From the NCBI GenBank assembly GCA_049322515.1, contig JBMOQW010000017.1, positions 1-64,000 of the forward strand: DNA of 64,000 bases, in the 5' to 3' direction. The DNA is from Parasulfuritortus sp049322515. Its GTDB lineage: Bacteria > Pseudomonadota > Gammaproteobacteria > Burkholderiales > Thiobacillaceae. Shown in pieces: positions 1 to 8,757 of the stretch (position 1 is the stretch's first letter; each line of letters opens with the position of its first letter). Made by a program: the position numbers and the translations under genes. A model generated the notes under the pieces. That model had not been told where the DNA came from, searched no databases, and saw only the letters and a program-made list of their open reading frames with translations.

Positions 1-2276
1 TCCGTCATGGCGCGCGCGCCGGCCGGCTGGGCCGGGACCGGGCCCCGGGCCGCTGACCGACCGGTCGGGGCGGCGCGCGCCGGGCTGGCCTCGTCGCTCA
101 TGCGCAGGCTGAGGGCGATGCGCCGGCGCGCCAGATCCACTTCCAGGACCTTGACCCGAACGATATCGCCCGCCTTGACCACCTCGCGCGGATCCTTGAC
201 GAACTGGCTGGACAAGGCCGAGACATGGGCCAGGCCATCCTGGTGCACGCCAATATCGATGAAGGCGCCGAAATTCGTCACGTTGGTGACCACGCCTTCC
301 AGCACCATGCCGGGACGCAGGTCCTTGATTTCCTCCACGCCGTCCAGGAAGCGGGCCGCCTTGAAGGCCGGCCGGGGATCGCGCCCCGGTTTTTCCAATT
401 CCTTGAGGATGTCGCGGACGGTCGGCAGGCCGAACCGGTCATCGGCGAATTTCCCGGCATCGAGCCGGCGCAGTACATCGGTGTTGCCGATCAGACCCTT
501 CACCGGCAGGCGCGTCTCCGCCAGGATGCGCTCGACCAGCGGATAGGCCTCGGGGTGGACGGCGGAGGCATCGAGCGGGTTGCCGCCCTCGCGGATGCGC
601 AGGAAGCCGGCGGCCTGCTCGAAGGTCTTGGCGCCCAGGCGAGGCACCGACTTGAGCGCCTCCCGGTCCGGAAAAGCGCCATGCTGGTCACGCCAGGCCA
701 CGATGCTGGCGGCAAGCGAGGCATTCAGGCCGGACACCCGGGCCAACAGGGGCGCCGAGGCGGTGTTCAGGTCGACCCCGACGGCATTCACACAATCCTC
801 GACCACGGCATCCAGACCGCGCGCCAGCTTGGTCTGGGACACGTCATGCTGGTACTGGCCGACCCCGATCGCCTTCGGCTCAATCTTGACCAGTTCGGCG
901 AGCGGATCCTGCAACCGGCGGGCAATCGAGACCGCCCCGCGCAAGCTGACGTCGAGTTCGGGGAACTCCCGCGCCGCGAATTCCGAAGCCGAATAAACCG
1001 AGGCGCCCGCCTCGCTGACCACCACCTTGCTCAGCCGGGCCTCCGGGAAGCGTCGGATCAGATCGGCCACCAGGCGGTCGGTTTCCCGGCTGGCGGTGCC
1101 GTTGCCGATGGCGACCAGCTCGACGCCATGCTTTTGCGCCAGCAAGGCCAGGACACGCAGGGCCCCCTCCCAGTCGTTGCGCGGCTCATGGGGATAGACG
1201 GTGGTGGTATCGAGCAGCTTGCCGGTGCGGTCCACCACCGCCACCTTGACCCCGGTGCGTAGGCCCGGGTCGAGCCCGAGCACCGCCTTGGCGCCGGCCG
1301 GCGCGGCCAGCAGGAGATCCTTGAGGTTGGCGCCGAAGACCCGGATCGCCTCGTCCTCGGCCCGCTCGAACAAGCCATTGAAAAGTTCCAGTTCAAGCGC
1401 CAGTGACAACTTGACGCGCCAGGTCCAGCGCACCGTATCGAGCAGCCAGCGGTCCCCTGGCCGGCCGGCGTCGAAGATGCCGACGTGCCCGGCGACGATG
1501 CCTTCGCAGGTATGTGTGGTGGGCGCCGGATCCCTCAGTTCTTCGGGCAGTTTCAGGGCCAGCTTCAGGATGCCCTCCTCGCGGCCCCGGAACAAGGCCA
1601 GGATGCGATGCGAAGGAATCGTCGCCAGAGCTTCGGAAAAACCGAACCAGTCGCGGAATTTCTGGCCCGCCGCTTCCTTGCCTTCCTGGACTTCGGCGCA
1701 AATCAAGCCATGCTCGGCGAGGTGGCGGCGCAGCTTGTCGAGCAACCCGGCGTCCTCGGCGAAACGTTCCATGAGGATCTGTCGCGCGCCATCGAGGGCA
1801 GCGCGGACATCCGTGACCTCGCGCCCGGCATCGACATAGTCGGCCGCCACCGACTCGGGATGCAAACCCGGGTCCCCCAGCAAGGCCAGGGCCAGGGGTT
1901 CCAGTCCCGCCTCGCGGGCGATCTGGGCCTTGGTCCGGCGTTTCTGGCGGTAGGGCAGATACAGGTCTTCCAGGCGTTGCTTCGTCTCCGCCAGGGCGAT
2001 CTCGGCCCGCAAGTCATCGGTCAGCTTGCCCTGCGCCTCGATGCTGGCCAGCACCGCGGTCCGGCGATCCTCGAGTTCGCGCAAGTACGTCAGGCGTTCT
2101 TCCAGGGTACGCAACTGGGTGTCGTCCAGGCCCCCGGTGGCTTCCTTGCGGTAGCGGGCGATGAACGGCACCGTGGCGCCCCCGTCCAGCAACTGGACAG
2201 CAGCAGCGACCTGGCCCGGGTGGGCGTTCAATTCACGGGCGAGACGGTCTTCGATGGAGGGCAGCATGTCAGGCAT
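1..2276 (-). CDS. tex: Tex family RNA-binding transcription accessory protein (C-terminus cut by window edge)
   Basis: Tex is a conserved cytoplasmic nucleic-acid-binding protein linked to transcription and RNA metabolism. I translated the minus strand from ATG at 2276 (MPDMLPSIEDRLAREL); the frame stays open to the window edge, giving about 758 residues, near the usual 770-800, so only the tail is missing. Visible blocks are an N-terminal helical region, a YqgF/RNase H-like domain near residue 330 (VLGLDPGLRTG), helix-hairpin-helix sequence around 490-560 (LNASLAANIVAWRDQHG) and an S1 domain at about 649-719 (GVVTNVTNFGAFIDIGVHQ). It is divergent from the DUF1631 gene across a 256-bp gap. 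A second in-frame ATG lies at 2267. Confidence 0.95.
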   Translation of the reverse strand, partial: MPDMLPSIEDRLARELNAHPGQVAAAVQLLDGGATVPFIARYRKEATGGLDDTQLRTLEERLTYLRELEDRRTAVLASIEAQGKLTDDLRAEIALAETKQRLEDLYLPYRQKRRTKAQIAREAGLEPLALALLGDPGLHPESVAADYVDAGREVTDVRAALDGARQILMERFAEDAGLLDKLRRHLAEHGLICAEVQEGKEAAGQKFRDWFGFSEALATIPSHRILALFRGREEGILKLALKLPEELRDPAPTTHTCEGIVAGHVGIFDAGRPGDRWLLDTVRWTWRVKLSLALELELFNGLFERAEDEAIRVFGANLKDLLLAAPAGAKAVLGLDPGLRTGVKVAVVDRTGKLLDTTTVYPHEPRNDWEGALRVLALLAQKHGVELVAIGNGTASRETDRLVADLIRRFPEARLSKVVVSEAGASVYSASEFAAREFPELDVSLRGAVSIARRLQDPLAELVKIEPKAIGVGQYQHDVSQTKLARGLDAVVEDCVNAVGVDLNTASAPLLARVSGLNASLAASIVAWRDQHGAFPDREALKSVPRLGAKTFEQAAGFLRIREGGNPLDASAVHPEAYPLVERILAETRLPVKGLIGNTDVLRRLDAGKFADDRFGLPTVRDILKELEKPGRDPRPAFKAARFLDGVEEIKDLRPGMVLEGVVTNVTNFGAFIDIGVHQDGLAHVSALSSQFVKDPREVVKAGDIVRVKVLEVDLARRRIALSLRMSDEASPARAAPTGRSAARGPVPAQPAGARAMT

Positions 2277-2334
2277 CGGGGCAACTAAAGGGGGGGGGCG
2301 CGAGCATGGGACAAGCCGGCACCGTAGGCAAGTC

Positions 2335-2365
2335 TTGACAGCCATCCAGGTCATTGAAATATATC
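2335..2365 (+). promoter_or_regulatory. candidate sigma-70 promoter for the first DUF1631 gene
   Basis: A perfect TTGACA (2335-2340) is followed 17-19 bp later by an AT-rich AATATATC block that can serve as -10. It would produce a leader of about 160 nt before the start at 2533. This is a motif match only; no transcription evidence is available. Confidence 0.45.
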
Positions 2366-2482
2366 AAAAGTACTAATCCCTCCCCCACCTAAGTTGTACA
2401 TCCTGGCACGGGGATTTTGGGCAATAATGAAACTCCGGGGTGGGCCTCTGCGCTGCTGGTATGCTCCCCCGGCCGGGTCGGT

Positions 2483-2502
2483 GGCGCGGGCGTTCCCGCG
2501 CC
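2483..2502 (+). promoter_or_regulatory. GC-rich hairpin in the leader of the first DUF1631 gene
   Basis: GGCGCGGG (2483-2490) and CCCGCGCC (2495-2502) form a perfect 8-bp stem with a CGTT loop, ending 30 bp before the start codon. There is no T-tract. It could modulate translation or be incidental in GC-rich DNA. The GEMM signature sequences seen at 5006-5098 are absent from this leader. Confidence 0.35.
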
Positions 2503-2532
2503 AGGATCCGTCGAACCGACTTGAGGAATGGC

Positions 2533-4911
2533 ATGGCCGCCAATCAAAATGAAATGACCGACGACGTGGACCGGCCCGATCCCGCCGGAGCCAGCCATTC
2601 CCCGCCCCTGATCGAATGCCGGGATATTGCCGCCCAGCGCTTGCGCCCCATCGTGTCACGCGCCTTGGAGCACCTCAAGCCGGAATTCCTCCGGGTCATC
2701 GACATGGCCATGGGGGCCGACATCTATTACCTGTACATGGGCGCCCTGGAATTGCTGCGCGACCAGCAGCGCGAGATCGAGTCGACCTTCCGCAAGGCCT
2801 ATCTCCGTCGCTTCAACCAGGCCTGTCGGGAGGATGCCCATCCGCCCGAGCGTCCCGGCACCCCGGGTGGCCTGAGTCTGGTCGATGCCGACGACCTGGA
2901 GGAATCCCTGGCGATCGACGCGTTGGCCAACGCGATCCGGGACAACTGCGTCGAGGAACTGTTCGCGCTCGACCAGCGGGTCGGCTTCCTGATCAACGAT
3001 CCTGAGCTGCACCGCTATGAAAACCCCCTCGGACCCGGCGTGATCGCCCGCGCCCTGATGGACGCGCTCGACGGCCCGGGCGTCGAGATCAAGGCCCGAC
3101 TGCTGGTGATGGCGCAACTCGCAAAATGGCTGCCGGACGACATCCGCGAGTTGTACGCCGAACTCAACCAGGCCCTGGTCAAGCGCAACATCCTGCCCAC
3201 CATCCGGATCGGACTGCGTCGGGGCCACGAAGGCCACCCCGGTCACGATACCGGGACCCGCGTGGGGGGCCCGGGTCCCGGGGGCGAGCCAAGCTACCCG
3301 GGCCCGATGCCCGGTCCCGGTGGGCCAGGCATGAATCCTTACGCCGGCCAGGCCTATCCGGGCGCCGGCCAGGCCGGGGCTTATCCCGATGCCGGATATT
3401 CTGGCGGTCCCGGTTCGATGGCCCCTCCAGGCGCCAATGGCTATCCCGGCGCAGGCACGCCCGGCGGCGGCTCGTACCCGCCGGGCTACATGCCGCCCCC
3501 GGGCAGTGGCCCCGGCTTGACCGGCGGGGGCGGCGGCGCGCCGCTGCCATCCGGCGCCATCGTCGAGGGACTCAACCTGCTCCAGCGCGGCCAGGCCGAC
3601 GCGGTGGCCTGGGCGGGCGTGTCCCCGGACGCCCTCGCCAGCGGCCGCATCAACGTCTTGCACAACTTGCGTCAGGGCCCCCTGTCGGCAGCCAACGAGG
3701 TCGACACCCTGACCCTGGACATCGTCGCCATGATGTTCGATTACATCCTCGACGACGACCGCATTCCGGATGCCATGAAGGCCCTGATCGGGCGCTTGCA
3801 GATCCCGGTCCTGAAAGTGGCCATGCTGGACAAGAGTTTCTTCTCCAAGAAGGGCCATCATGTCCGCAAGCTGCTCAACGGTCTCGCCGAAGCGGCGATC
3901 AGCCTGGACTCTTCCGGCGGTTCACACGAAAGCGCGGTCTACAAAAAGGTCGAGGCCCTGGTTGGCCGGGTCCTGGAGCAGTTCGACGACGGCGTCGAGA
4001 TCTACACCGAGGTGCTCAATGATCTGAACGCCTTCCTGGCCACCGAGCAGCACAAGGTCGACCTCGCCGTGGTGCGCGGCATCGAGGCCCTGCAGGCCCG
4101 TGAGGCAGCCGAACAGAGCAAAGCCGCTGCCCACGAAGCGGTCCTGGCCAGCCTGGCCGGGCAGCAGATCCCCTTGGCCATTCAGGATTTCATCGTCCGC
4201 TACTGGCAAACCCTGCTCGCCCGCGTGCACGAGAAATCCGGCCCGGACAGCCCGTCCTGGCGCATTGCCCTGTCCACCATGGCCAACCTGATCTGGAGCG
4301 TCCAGCCCAAGCACGACCAGGTGGAACGCTCCAGCCTGGTGGCCCTGATTCCCAGCTTGCTCAAGGAATTGAACATGGGCGCGGACAGCCTCAGCATGCC
4401 CATCGAGGACCGCGAACTGTTCTTCGCCACCCTGGTGCCCTGCCACACCCTGGCGCTCAAGGCGATCACCCTCGAGGGCGAAATGACCGCCCAGCCGGTC
4501 ATGGTGCCGGCCGAAGTACCGCCCATGGTCGAATCGAACGAATTCGAGCCGGTGCCGGTGGCGCCGGTCGCGAGCCTCGGACCGGCCGCCCGGCGCGCGC
4601 CGCCGCCGGTGCCGCCGCCCAGTGCCGAGTCGGTGATCGAGGGGCTGCGCCTGGGCAGTTGGGTCGAATGCACCCGTGACGACGGCTCCGTGGTCAAGAC
4701 CCGCCTGGCCTGGATCAGCCCGATGAAGGGCATCTACCTGTTTGCCAACCGCGATGGCGAATCGGTGCTCTCGATCACCGTGCGCGGCTTGCAGGCCAAA
4801 GTGCGCAGCGGCGAGGTCCGGGTCATCGACGACGCCCCGCTCATGGACCGGATCGCCGAAAATCTCTCCGATTCGATCGAACGGGTCACGCCGGAGGTCC
4901 CTTCAGGCTAG
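2533..4911 (+). CDS. DUF1631 family protein, copy 1
   Basis: A 792-residue cytoplasmic protein of the DUF1631 family, whose biochemical role is not established. ATG 2533 is chosen because GAGGAA sits just upstream and the paralogue begins comparably. Two conserved halves flank a low-complexity Gly/Pro/Tyr-rich linker at residues 231-341. The last 90 residues (GSWVECTRDDGSVVKTRLAWISPMKG is split between strands typical of a small beta-barrel) resemble a PilZ-like fold. Sequence blocks such as MTLDIVAM-like TLDIVAMMFDYIL, ALIGRLQIPVLKVAMLDKSF and NLIWSVQPK recur in the next gene, so the two are tandem paralogues. The 286-bp gap before copy 2 has its own promoter and riboswitch, so the copies are probably regulated separately. 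Confidence 0.85.
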   Translation: MAANQNEMTDDVDRPDPAGASHSPPLIECRDIAAQRLRPIVSRALEHLKPEFLRVIDMAMGADIYYLYMGALELLRDQQREIESTFRKAYLRRFNQACREDAHPPERPGTPGGLSLVDADDLEESLAIDALANAIRDNCVEELFALDQRVGFLINDPELHRYENPLGPGVIARALMDALDGPGVEIKARLLVMAQLAKWLPDDIRELYAELNQALVKRNILPTIRIGLRRGHEGHPGHDTGTRVGGPGPGGEPSYPGPMPGPGGPGMNPYAGQAYPGAGQAGAYPDAGYSGGPGSMAPPGANGYPGAGTPGGGSYPPGYMPPPGSGPGLTGGGGGAPLPSGAIVEGLNLLQRGQADAVAWAGVSPDALASGRINVLHNLRQGPLSAANEVDTLTLDIVAMMFDYILDDDRIPDAMKALIGRLQIPVLKVAMLDKSFFSKKGHHVRKLLNGLAEAAISLDSSGGSHESAVYKKVEALVGRVLEQFDDGVEIYTEVLNDLNAFLATEQHKVDLAVVRGIEALQAREAAEQSKAAAHEAVLASLAGQQIPLAIQDFIVRYWQTLLARVHEKSGPDSPSWRIALSTMANLIWSVQPKHDQVERSSLVALIPSLLKELNMGADSLSMPIEDRELFFATLVPCHTLALKAITLEGEMTAQPVMVPAEVPPMVESNEFEPVPVAPVASLGPAARRAPPPVPPPSAESVIEGLRLGSWVECTRDDGSVVKTRLAWISPMKGIYLFANRDGESVLSITVRGLQAKVRSGEVRVIDDAPLMDRIAENLSDSIERVTPEVPSG

Positions 4912-4948
4912 CCGGCCATGCCGTTCGTCGGAAAATTGCTTCCAAGGC

Positions 4949-4976
4949 TTAACAAATCATGCATTTGGGCGATAAT
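4949..4976 (+). promoter_or_regulatory. candidate sigma-70 promoter of the riboswitch transcript
   Basis: TTAACA (4949-4954) and GATAAT (4971-4976) are separated by 16 bp, each one mismatch from consensus. Transcription would start near 4983, about 23 nt before the aptamer, which is the right geometry for a riboswitch leader. Confidence 0.6.
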
Positions 4977-5005
4977 CAGTCAGCGCGCCAGGTTATTTCG
5001 AGCGC

Positions 5006-5098
5006 GACCTTACAAGGGCAAACCCGTCGAAAGGCGGGGACGCAAAGTCACCGGTCTAACAGGCAAGTGCCTCACGACAGCGGGATTGCAAGGTGGTC
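5006..5098 (+). promoter_or_regulatory. class I cyclic-di-GMP (GEMM) riboswitch aptamer
   Basis: The sequence carries the GEMM-I signatures in order: GGCAAACC, then the stem CCCGTC/GGCGGG (5023-5028 with 5033-5038) capped by the GNRA loop GAAA, then GACGCAAAG (5039-5047), then CCGGTCTAA, a short AGGC/GCCT hairpin and the closing AGCGGGATTGC. ACCTT (5007-5011) pairs with AAGGT (5090-5094) to close the element. This class binds cyclic-di-GMP. It lies in the leader of the second DUF1631 gene, 100 bp before its start. The expression platform is not clear: no intrinsic terminator with a T-run is visible between aptamer and gene, so control of translation or Rho-dependent termination is possible. 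Confidence 0.92.
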
Positions 5099-5197
5099 AA
5101 GCAGCCGGGTCAAGGATCCGGTGCCATGAGCAATTCCCAAGATGACTGCAACTTTGTGGGCCGCGGCCGGGCGCGAGCTTGGCTCAGGAGATAGGTC

Positions 5198-7522
5198 ATG
5201 GAGACTGCTCGCAAGAATGTCACCGAACTCAGTCAATTCGCGCGTGCGCGCGGCAAGTCGCATGCCCGCGGCCCGCTCGACGATTGCCGTGAACTCGCCG
5301 GTCGCCGGCTGGGCGAGGCCCTGACCGAGACCCTGGGCTGGGTTGCCGAGCAACTGCTGCTCCGGGCCGAGAAGGCCAGCGGCATGGAGCTCTATCACCT
5401 GCACATGGATACCCTGGACCTGGCACGCGAACGCGGCCCGGCCCTGGTGGAGAAGTTCCGGGCCCAGTTCCTCTGGCGCTTCAATCGTGAATGCCGGCGC
5501 GACGTCAGCCGTCCGCCGGAAACGACCGAGGGCGAGTTGAGCCTGATCGAGGCCGACGATCTCGAGGAAACCCTGGCCGCTGACACCCTGGCCAATGCCA
5601 TCTTCAACGCCTGCAGCGAGGAACTGTACGGTCTCGGCAAGCGGGTCGGGCTCCTGATCAACGACCCTGACCTGAGCCACGGCGTGAACCCCGTCGGGCC
5701 GGAAGTCATCGGCCACGCGCTCATGGATGCCCTGGGCGCGCAGGAGGCACCGATCAAGGTCCGGCTGCTCCTGATCTCGCTGTTGAACCGGCGTTTACCT
5801 GAGCGGGTGCGCGACATCTATCGGGAACTGAATCGCGCCCTGATCGAACGCAATGTCCTGCCCACGATCCGGGTCGGCCTGAGAAAGAGCGACGCCGCGA
5901 CGGCCGCTGCGCCCCCTGGCGGGGCACGCAGCGAGCCCTCGACGTCGGCGGCCATGGCCAGCCCGGGCGGACCGGCCCTGGGCAACCCCGGGGGCGGCGA
6001 CCTGTTCGCGATGCTGCAACAATTGATGGCCAGCACGATCACGGCGCCCGCCATGATCGCCGCACCCCCGATGCCCGGCGAGCCGGCCACGGCCACGGCC
6101 TCCGGGCCGGTGCCCGCTGCCGCGGCCGGGGCGCTGCTGCAAGCCCTCAGTCACCTCCAGCAGGGTCACCCGGACGGGGTCAGCCTGGCCGGCATCGACC
6201 CCGCCCAGCTCGGCAATGGCCAGGTCAACCTGCTCCGGGGGCTGAAGACCAGCGGGGTCGCCGGCATGATGAGTCCGCTCGACGGCATGACCCTGGACAT
6301 CGTCGCCATGGTGTTCGACTACATCCTGGGCGACGCGCGGATCCCGGATGCCATGAAGGCCCTGATCGGACGCTTGCAGATCCCGATGCTCAAGGTGGCC
6401 ATGCTGGACAAGAGCTTCTTCTCCCAGAAGAACCACCCCGCGCGCGCCTTGCTCGATGCCCTGGCCGACGCGGCAATCGGCTGGGACGCCTCGGAAGGCC
6501 ACGAAGGCGGGCTCTATCGCAAGGTCGAGGACATCATCGACGGCATCCTGGCCCGCTTCGAGGATCACTTCGATATCTTCGAGTCGGCACTCGCCGACCT
6601 GCGTGACTGGCTCGACAACGAGCGTCAGGCCGCCGACCAGCGCACCGCACGCAGCGCCCTGGTGATCAAGCACCGCGAGGAAGCCGACCTCAGTCGCCAG
6701 TTGGCCCACGAGGAAGTCGAGACGGCCCTGGTCGGCCGACCGGTGCCGGCGCCGATCCGGACCTTTCTCCAGGAATACTGGGTCGAATTTCTGGCCAGCC
6801 TGCACCTGCGGGCGGGCAGCGAAAGCGAACCCTGGCGCAGCGCAGTCAGCACGATGAACGATCTGATCTGGAGTGTCGCACCCAAGATCGACGCCGACGC
6901 GCGCAAGCGCCTGGTGGCGATGCTGCCCGGCCTGCTCAAGCGCCTGGACGAAGGGGTGCGCTGCATCGGCCTCGGCAATGAGGCGCGCGATACCTTTTTC
7001 TCCAGCCTGGTGCGTTGCCATGCCGAAGCGGTCCGGGCTGGCCTGCTGGATGAGGGTGACGTCACCCCGATGGCCCCGGAACTGCCTTTCGAGAACGAAA
7101 TCCCGGTCTTCGACCCGCCCAGCGACTTCGTGCCCGTGGAACCGGTCGCCGAGAACGAACCGGTCGATGCCGAGGCCATCCTTGCGCCGGCCCCGATCGA
7201 ACTGGCGCAGGCGATCGAGCTGGCGGCCCCGTCCATTCCCCAGGCCGGCACCGACTACGCCCTGGCCAGCCTCAAGCGCGGCAGTTGGATCGCCTATGCC
7301 AGGGAGGATGGCGCCGAGGTGCGTGCAAAACTGTCCTGGATCAGCCCGATGAAAGGCGTCTACCTGTTCACCAACCGGCAGGGCGAACGAGCCATGTCGA
7401 TCAATGCCGAGGGACTGGCCGCCAAGATCGCGTCCGGAGAGGTGCGGGTGCTCGATGCCGCCCCGCTCATGGATCGCGCGGTGGACAGCCTTGTGGAGCA
7501 ACTGAAGCGGAATGCCCCCTGA
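5198..7522 (+). CDS. DUF1631 family protein, copy 2, under a cyclic-di-GMP riboswitch
   Basis: A 774-residue paralogue of the preceding gene. AGGAG at 5186-5190 supports ATG 5198. The first 230 residues align block by block with copy 1 (GMELYHLHMDTLDLAR versus GADIYYLYMGALELLR; both have LINDPxL and NVLPTIRVGLRK-type endings). The linker (about 230-306) is Ala/Pro-rich and shorter than in copy 1. The C-terminus again carries the PilZ-like segment (SWIAYAREDGAEVRAKLSW). It is the first gene of a run with the two HDOD genes: its stop overlaps the next start by 11 bp. The upstream GEMM riboswitch implies control by cellular cyclic-di-GMP. The molecular function is unknown. Confidence 0.88.
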   Translation: METARKNVTELSQFARARGKSHARGPLDDCRELAGRRLGEALTETLGWVAEQLLLRAEKASGMELYHLHMDTLDLARERGPALVEKFRAQFLWRFNRECRRDVSRPPETTEGELSLIEADDLEETLAADTLANAIFNACSEELYGLGKRVGLLINDPDLSHGVNPVGPEVIGHALMDALGAQEAPIKVRLLLISLLNRRLPERVRDIYRELNRALIERNVLPTIRVGLRKSDAATAAAPPGGARSEPSTSAAMASPGGPALGNPGGGDLFAMLQQLMASTITAPAMIAAPPMPGEPATATASGPVPAAAAGALLQALSHLQQGHPDGVSLAGIDPAQLGNGQVNLLRGLKTSGVAGMMSPLDGMTLDIVAMVFDYILGDARIPDAMKALIGRLQIPMLKVAMLDKSFFSQKNHPARALLDALADAAIGWDASEGHEGGLYRKVEDIIDGILARFEDHFDIFESALADLRDWLDNERQAADQRTARSALVIKHREEADLSRQLAHEEVETALVGRPVPAPIRTFLQEYWVEFLASLHLRAGSESEPWRSAVSTMNDLIWSVAPKIDADARKRLVAMLPGLLKRLDEGVRCIGLGNEARDTFFSSLVRCHAEAVRAGLLDEGDVTPMAPELPFENEIPVFDPPSDFVPVEPVAENEPVDAEAILAPAPIELAQAIELAAPSIPQAGTDYALASLKRGSWIAYAREDGAEVRAKLSWISPMKGVYLFTNRQGERAMSINAEGLAAKIASGEVRVLDAAPLMDRAVDSLVEQLKRNAP

Positions 7523-8735
7523 CACCCCCTTTCCTCCCTACTTGGTCCGCCAGCCCCTGGTCGATGCCGAGTTTCGCGCCGTGGGACACGCCTTCCGGCT
7601 GAGTCCCGGCACCCCGCTCGAAGTGTTGCCTGGGGCCCAGGGCGCCACCCAGGCCCGTGACGAACACCTGATCGCCAGCGTCATCGATCTCGAGTTCGTC
7701 CGTGTCCTGGGCGACCGACTGACCGTGCTCGATCTCGCCGAAGCCAGCCTGGACAACCCCATGCTGTCGGCCCTGCCCGCCGGCAAGGTGGCCGTACCGG
7801 TACCGGCTTCGCGGTCCGATGTCCCGGAACGACTGTCCGCCCTGCGTGACCTCGGCCTCACCCCGCTGCTCGATGATGATGGCCGGGGCTGGCCGATCCA
7901 CATCACACCGCCCGCCGAGATGGCGCGCATCGACAGTGCCCGGCACGACGCCCGCACCCTGGGTGACCAGGCCCGCCTGCTGCGCCGCCAGGGCGTCCGG
8001 CGCCTGGTGGCCGGCAACGTCGACACCGAGGAATCCTTCGAGGTGTGCCGGCAACTGGCCTTCGACATCTTCCAAGGCGAGTTCCTGACCCAGCCCCGGC
8101 CGGGCAAGGCACGGGCGCCGTCCGCCGGCCTGGTCCAGGTCATGGAATTGCTCAACCAGGCCGCCGCACGGGCCCCGTTCGAAGTCATCGAAGCCGGCTT
8201 CAAGCGTAATGCCGCCCTCACCTACCGACTCCTGCGCTACATCAATTCCCCGGCCAACGGCCTCAGCCAGCCAATCCAGTCGATCGGCCATGCGCTGGTC
8301 TGGCTCGGCCACGAACCGCTCTACCGCTGGCTGACCCTGCTCCTGTTCAGCGCCCGGGACACCGACGGGCGTGACGCAGCGCTGCTCGGCAACGCCCTGG
8401 TCCGGGCCCGCTTCATGGAAAACCTGGGGGCCGCGCGCTTGCCCCAGGCACAGCGGGGTGGACTGTTCATCGTCGGCGTGCTGTCGCACCTGGACGCCCT
8501 GCTCGACCAGCCGATGGCCGAGGCACTCACGCCCTTGCACCTGCCCGAGGCCATGTCGGCCGCGCTGCTCACCGGCGAGGGGCCTTACGCGCCCTACCTG
8601 AAACTGGCCAAGGCCACCGAGCGTTTCGATCAGGCCGGGGTCGCGGCCCTGGCCGAAGCCGCCGACATCACCGCCGACGCGGTCAACCTGGCCCATGTCG
8701 ATGCCCTGATCTGGTCGGATTCGCTGGAGAAATGA
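7512..8735 (+). CDS. degenerate EAL plus HDOD signalling protein (YuxH/CdgJ type)
   Basis: A 407-residue protein whose architecture fits the YuxH/CdgJ group: an N-terminal EAL-like domain (about 1-200) followed by an HDOD domain (about 205-400). The HDOD part is clear from ELLNQAAARAPFEVIEAGFK and LLRYINSPANGLSQPIQSIG. The EAL part keeps the fold pattern (LEFVRVLGDRLTVLDL; GNVDTEESFEVCRQLAFD; FQGEFLTQP) but shows no intact EAL metal-binding motif, so it is probably not an active phosphodiesterase. Proteins of this type often regulate motility or type IV pili by protein contacts. It overlaps the DUF1631 stop by 11 bp, implying co-translation downstream of the riboswitch. Confidence 0.82.
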   Translation: MPPDTPFPPYLVRQPLVDAEFRAVGHAFRLSPGTPLEVLPGAQGATQARDEHLIASVIDLEFVRVLGDRLTVLDLAEASLDNPMLSALPAGKVAVPVPASRSDVPERLSALRDLGLTPLLDDDGRGWPIHITPPAEMARIDSARHDARTLGDQARLLRRQGVRRLVAGNVDTEESFEVCRQLAFDIFQGEFLTQPRPGKARAPSAGLVQVMELLNQAAARAPFEVIEAGFKRNAALTYRLLRYINSPANGLSQPIQSIGHALVWLGHEPLYRWLTLLLFSARDTDGRDAALLGNALVRARFMENLGAARLPQAQRGGLFIVGVLSHLDALLDQPMAEALTPLHLPEAMSAALLTGEGPYAPYLKLAKATERFDQAGVAALAEAADITADAVNLAHVDALIWSDSLEK

Positions 8736-8757
8736 CCCGCGACCGCGTGACCAAGCC

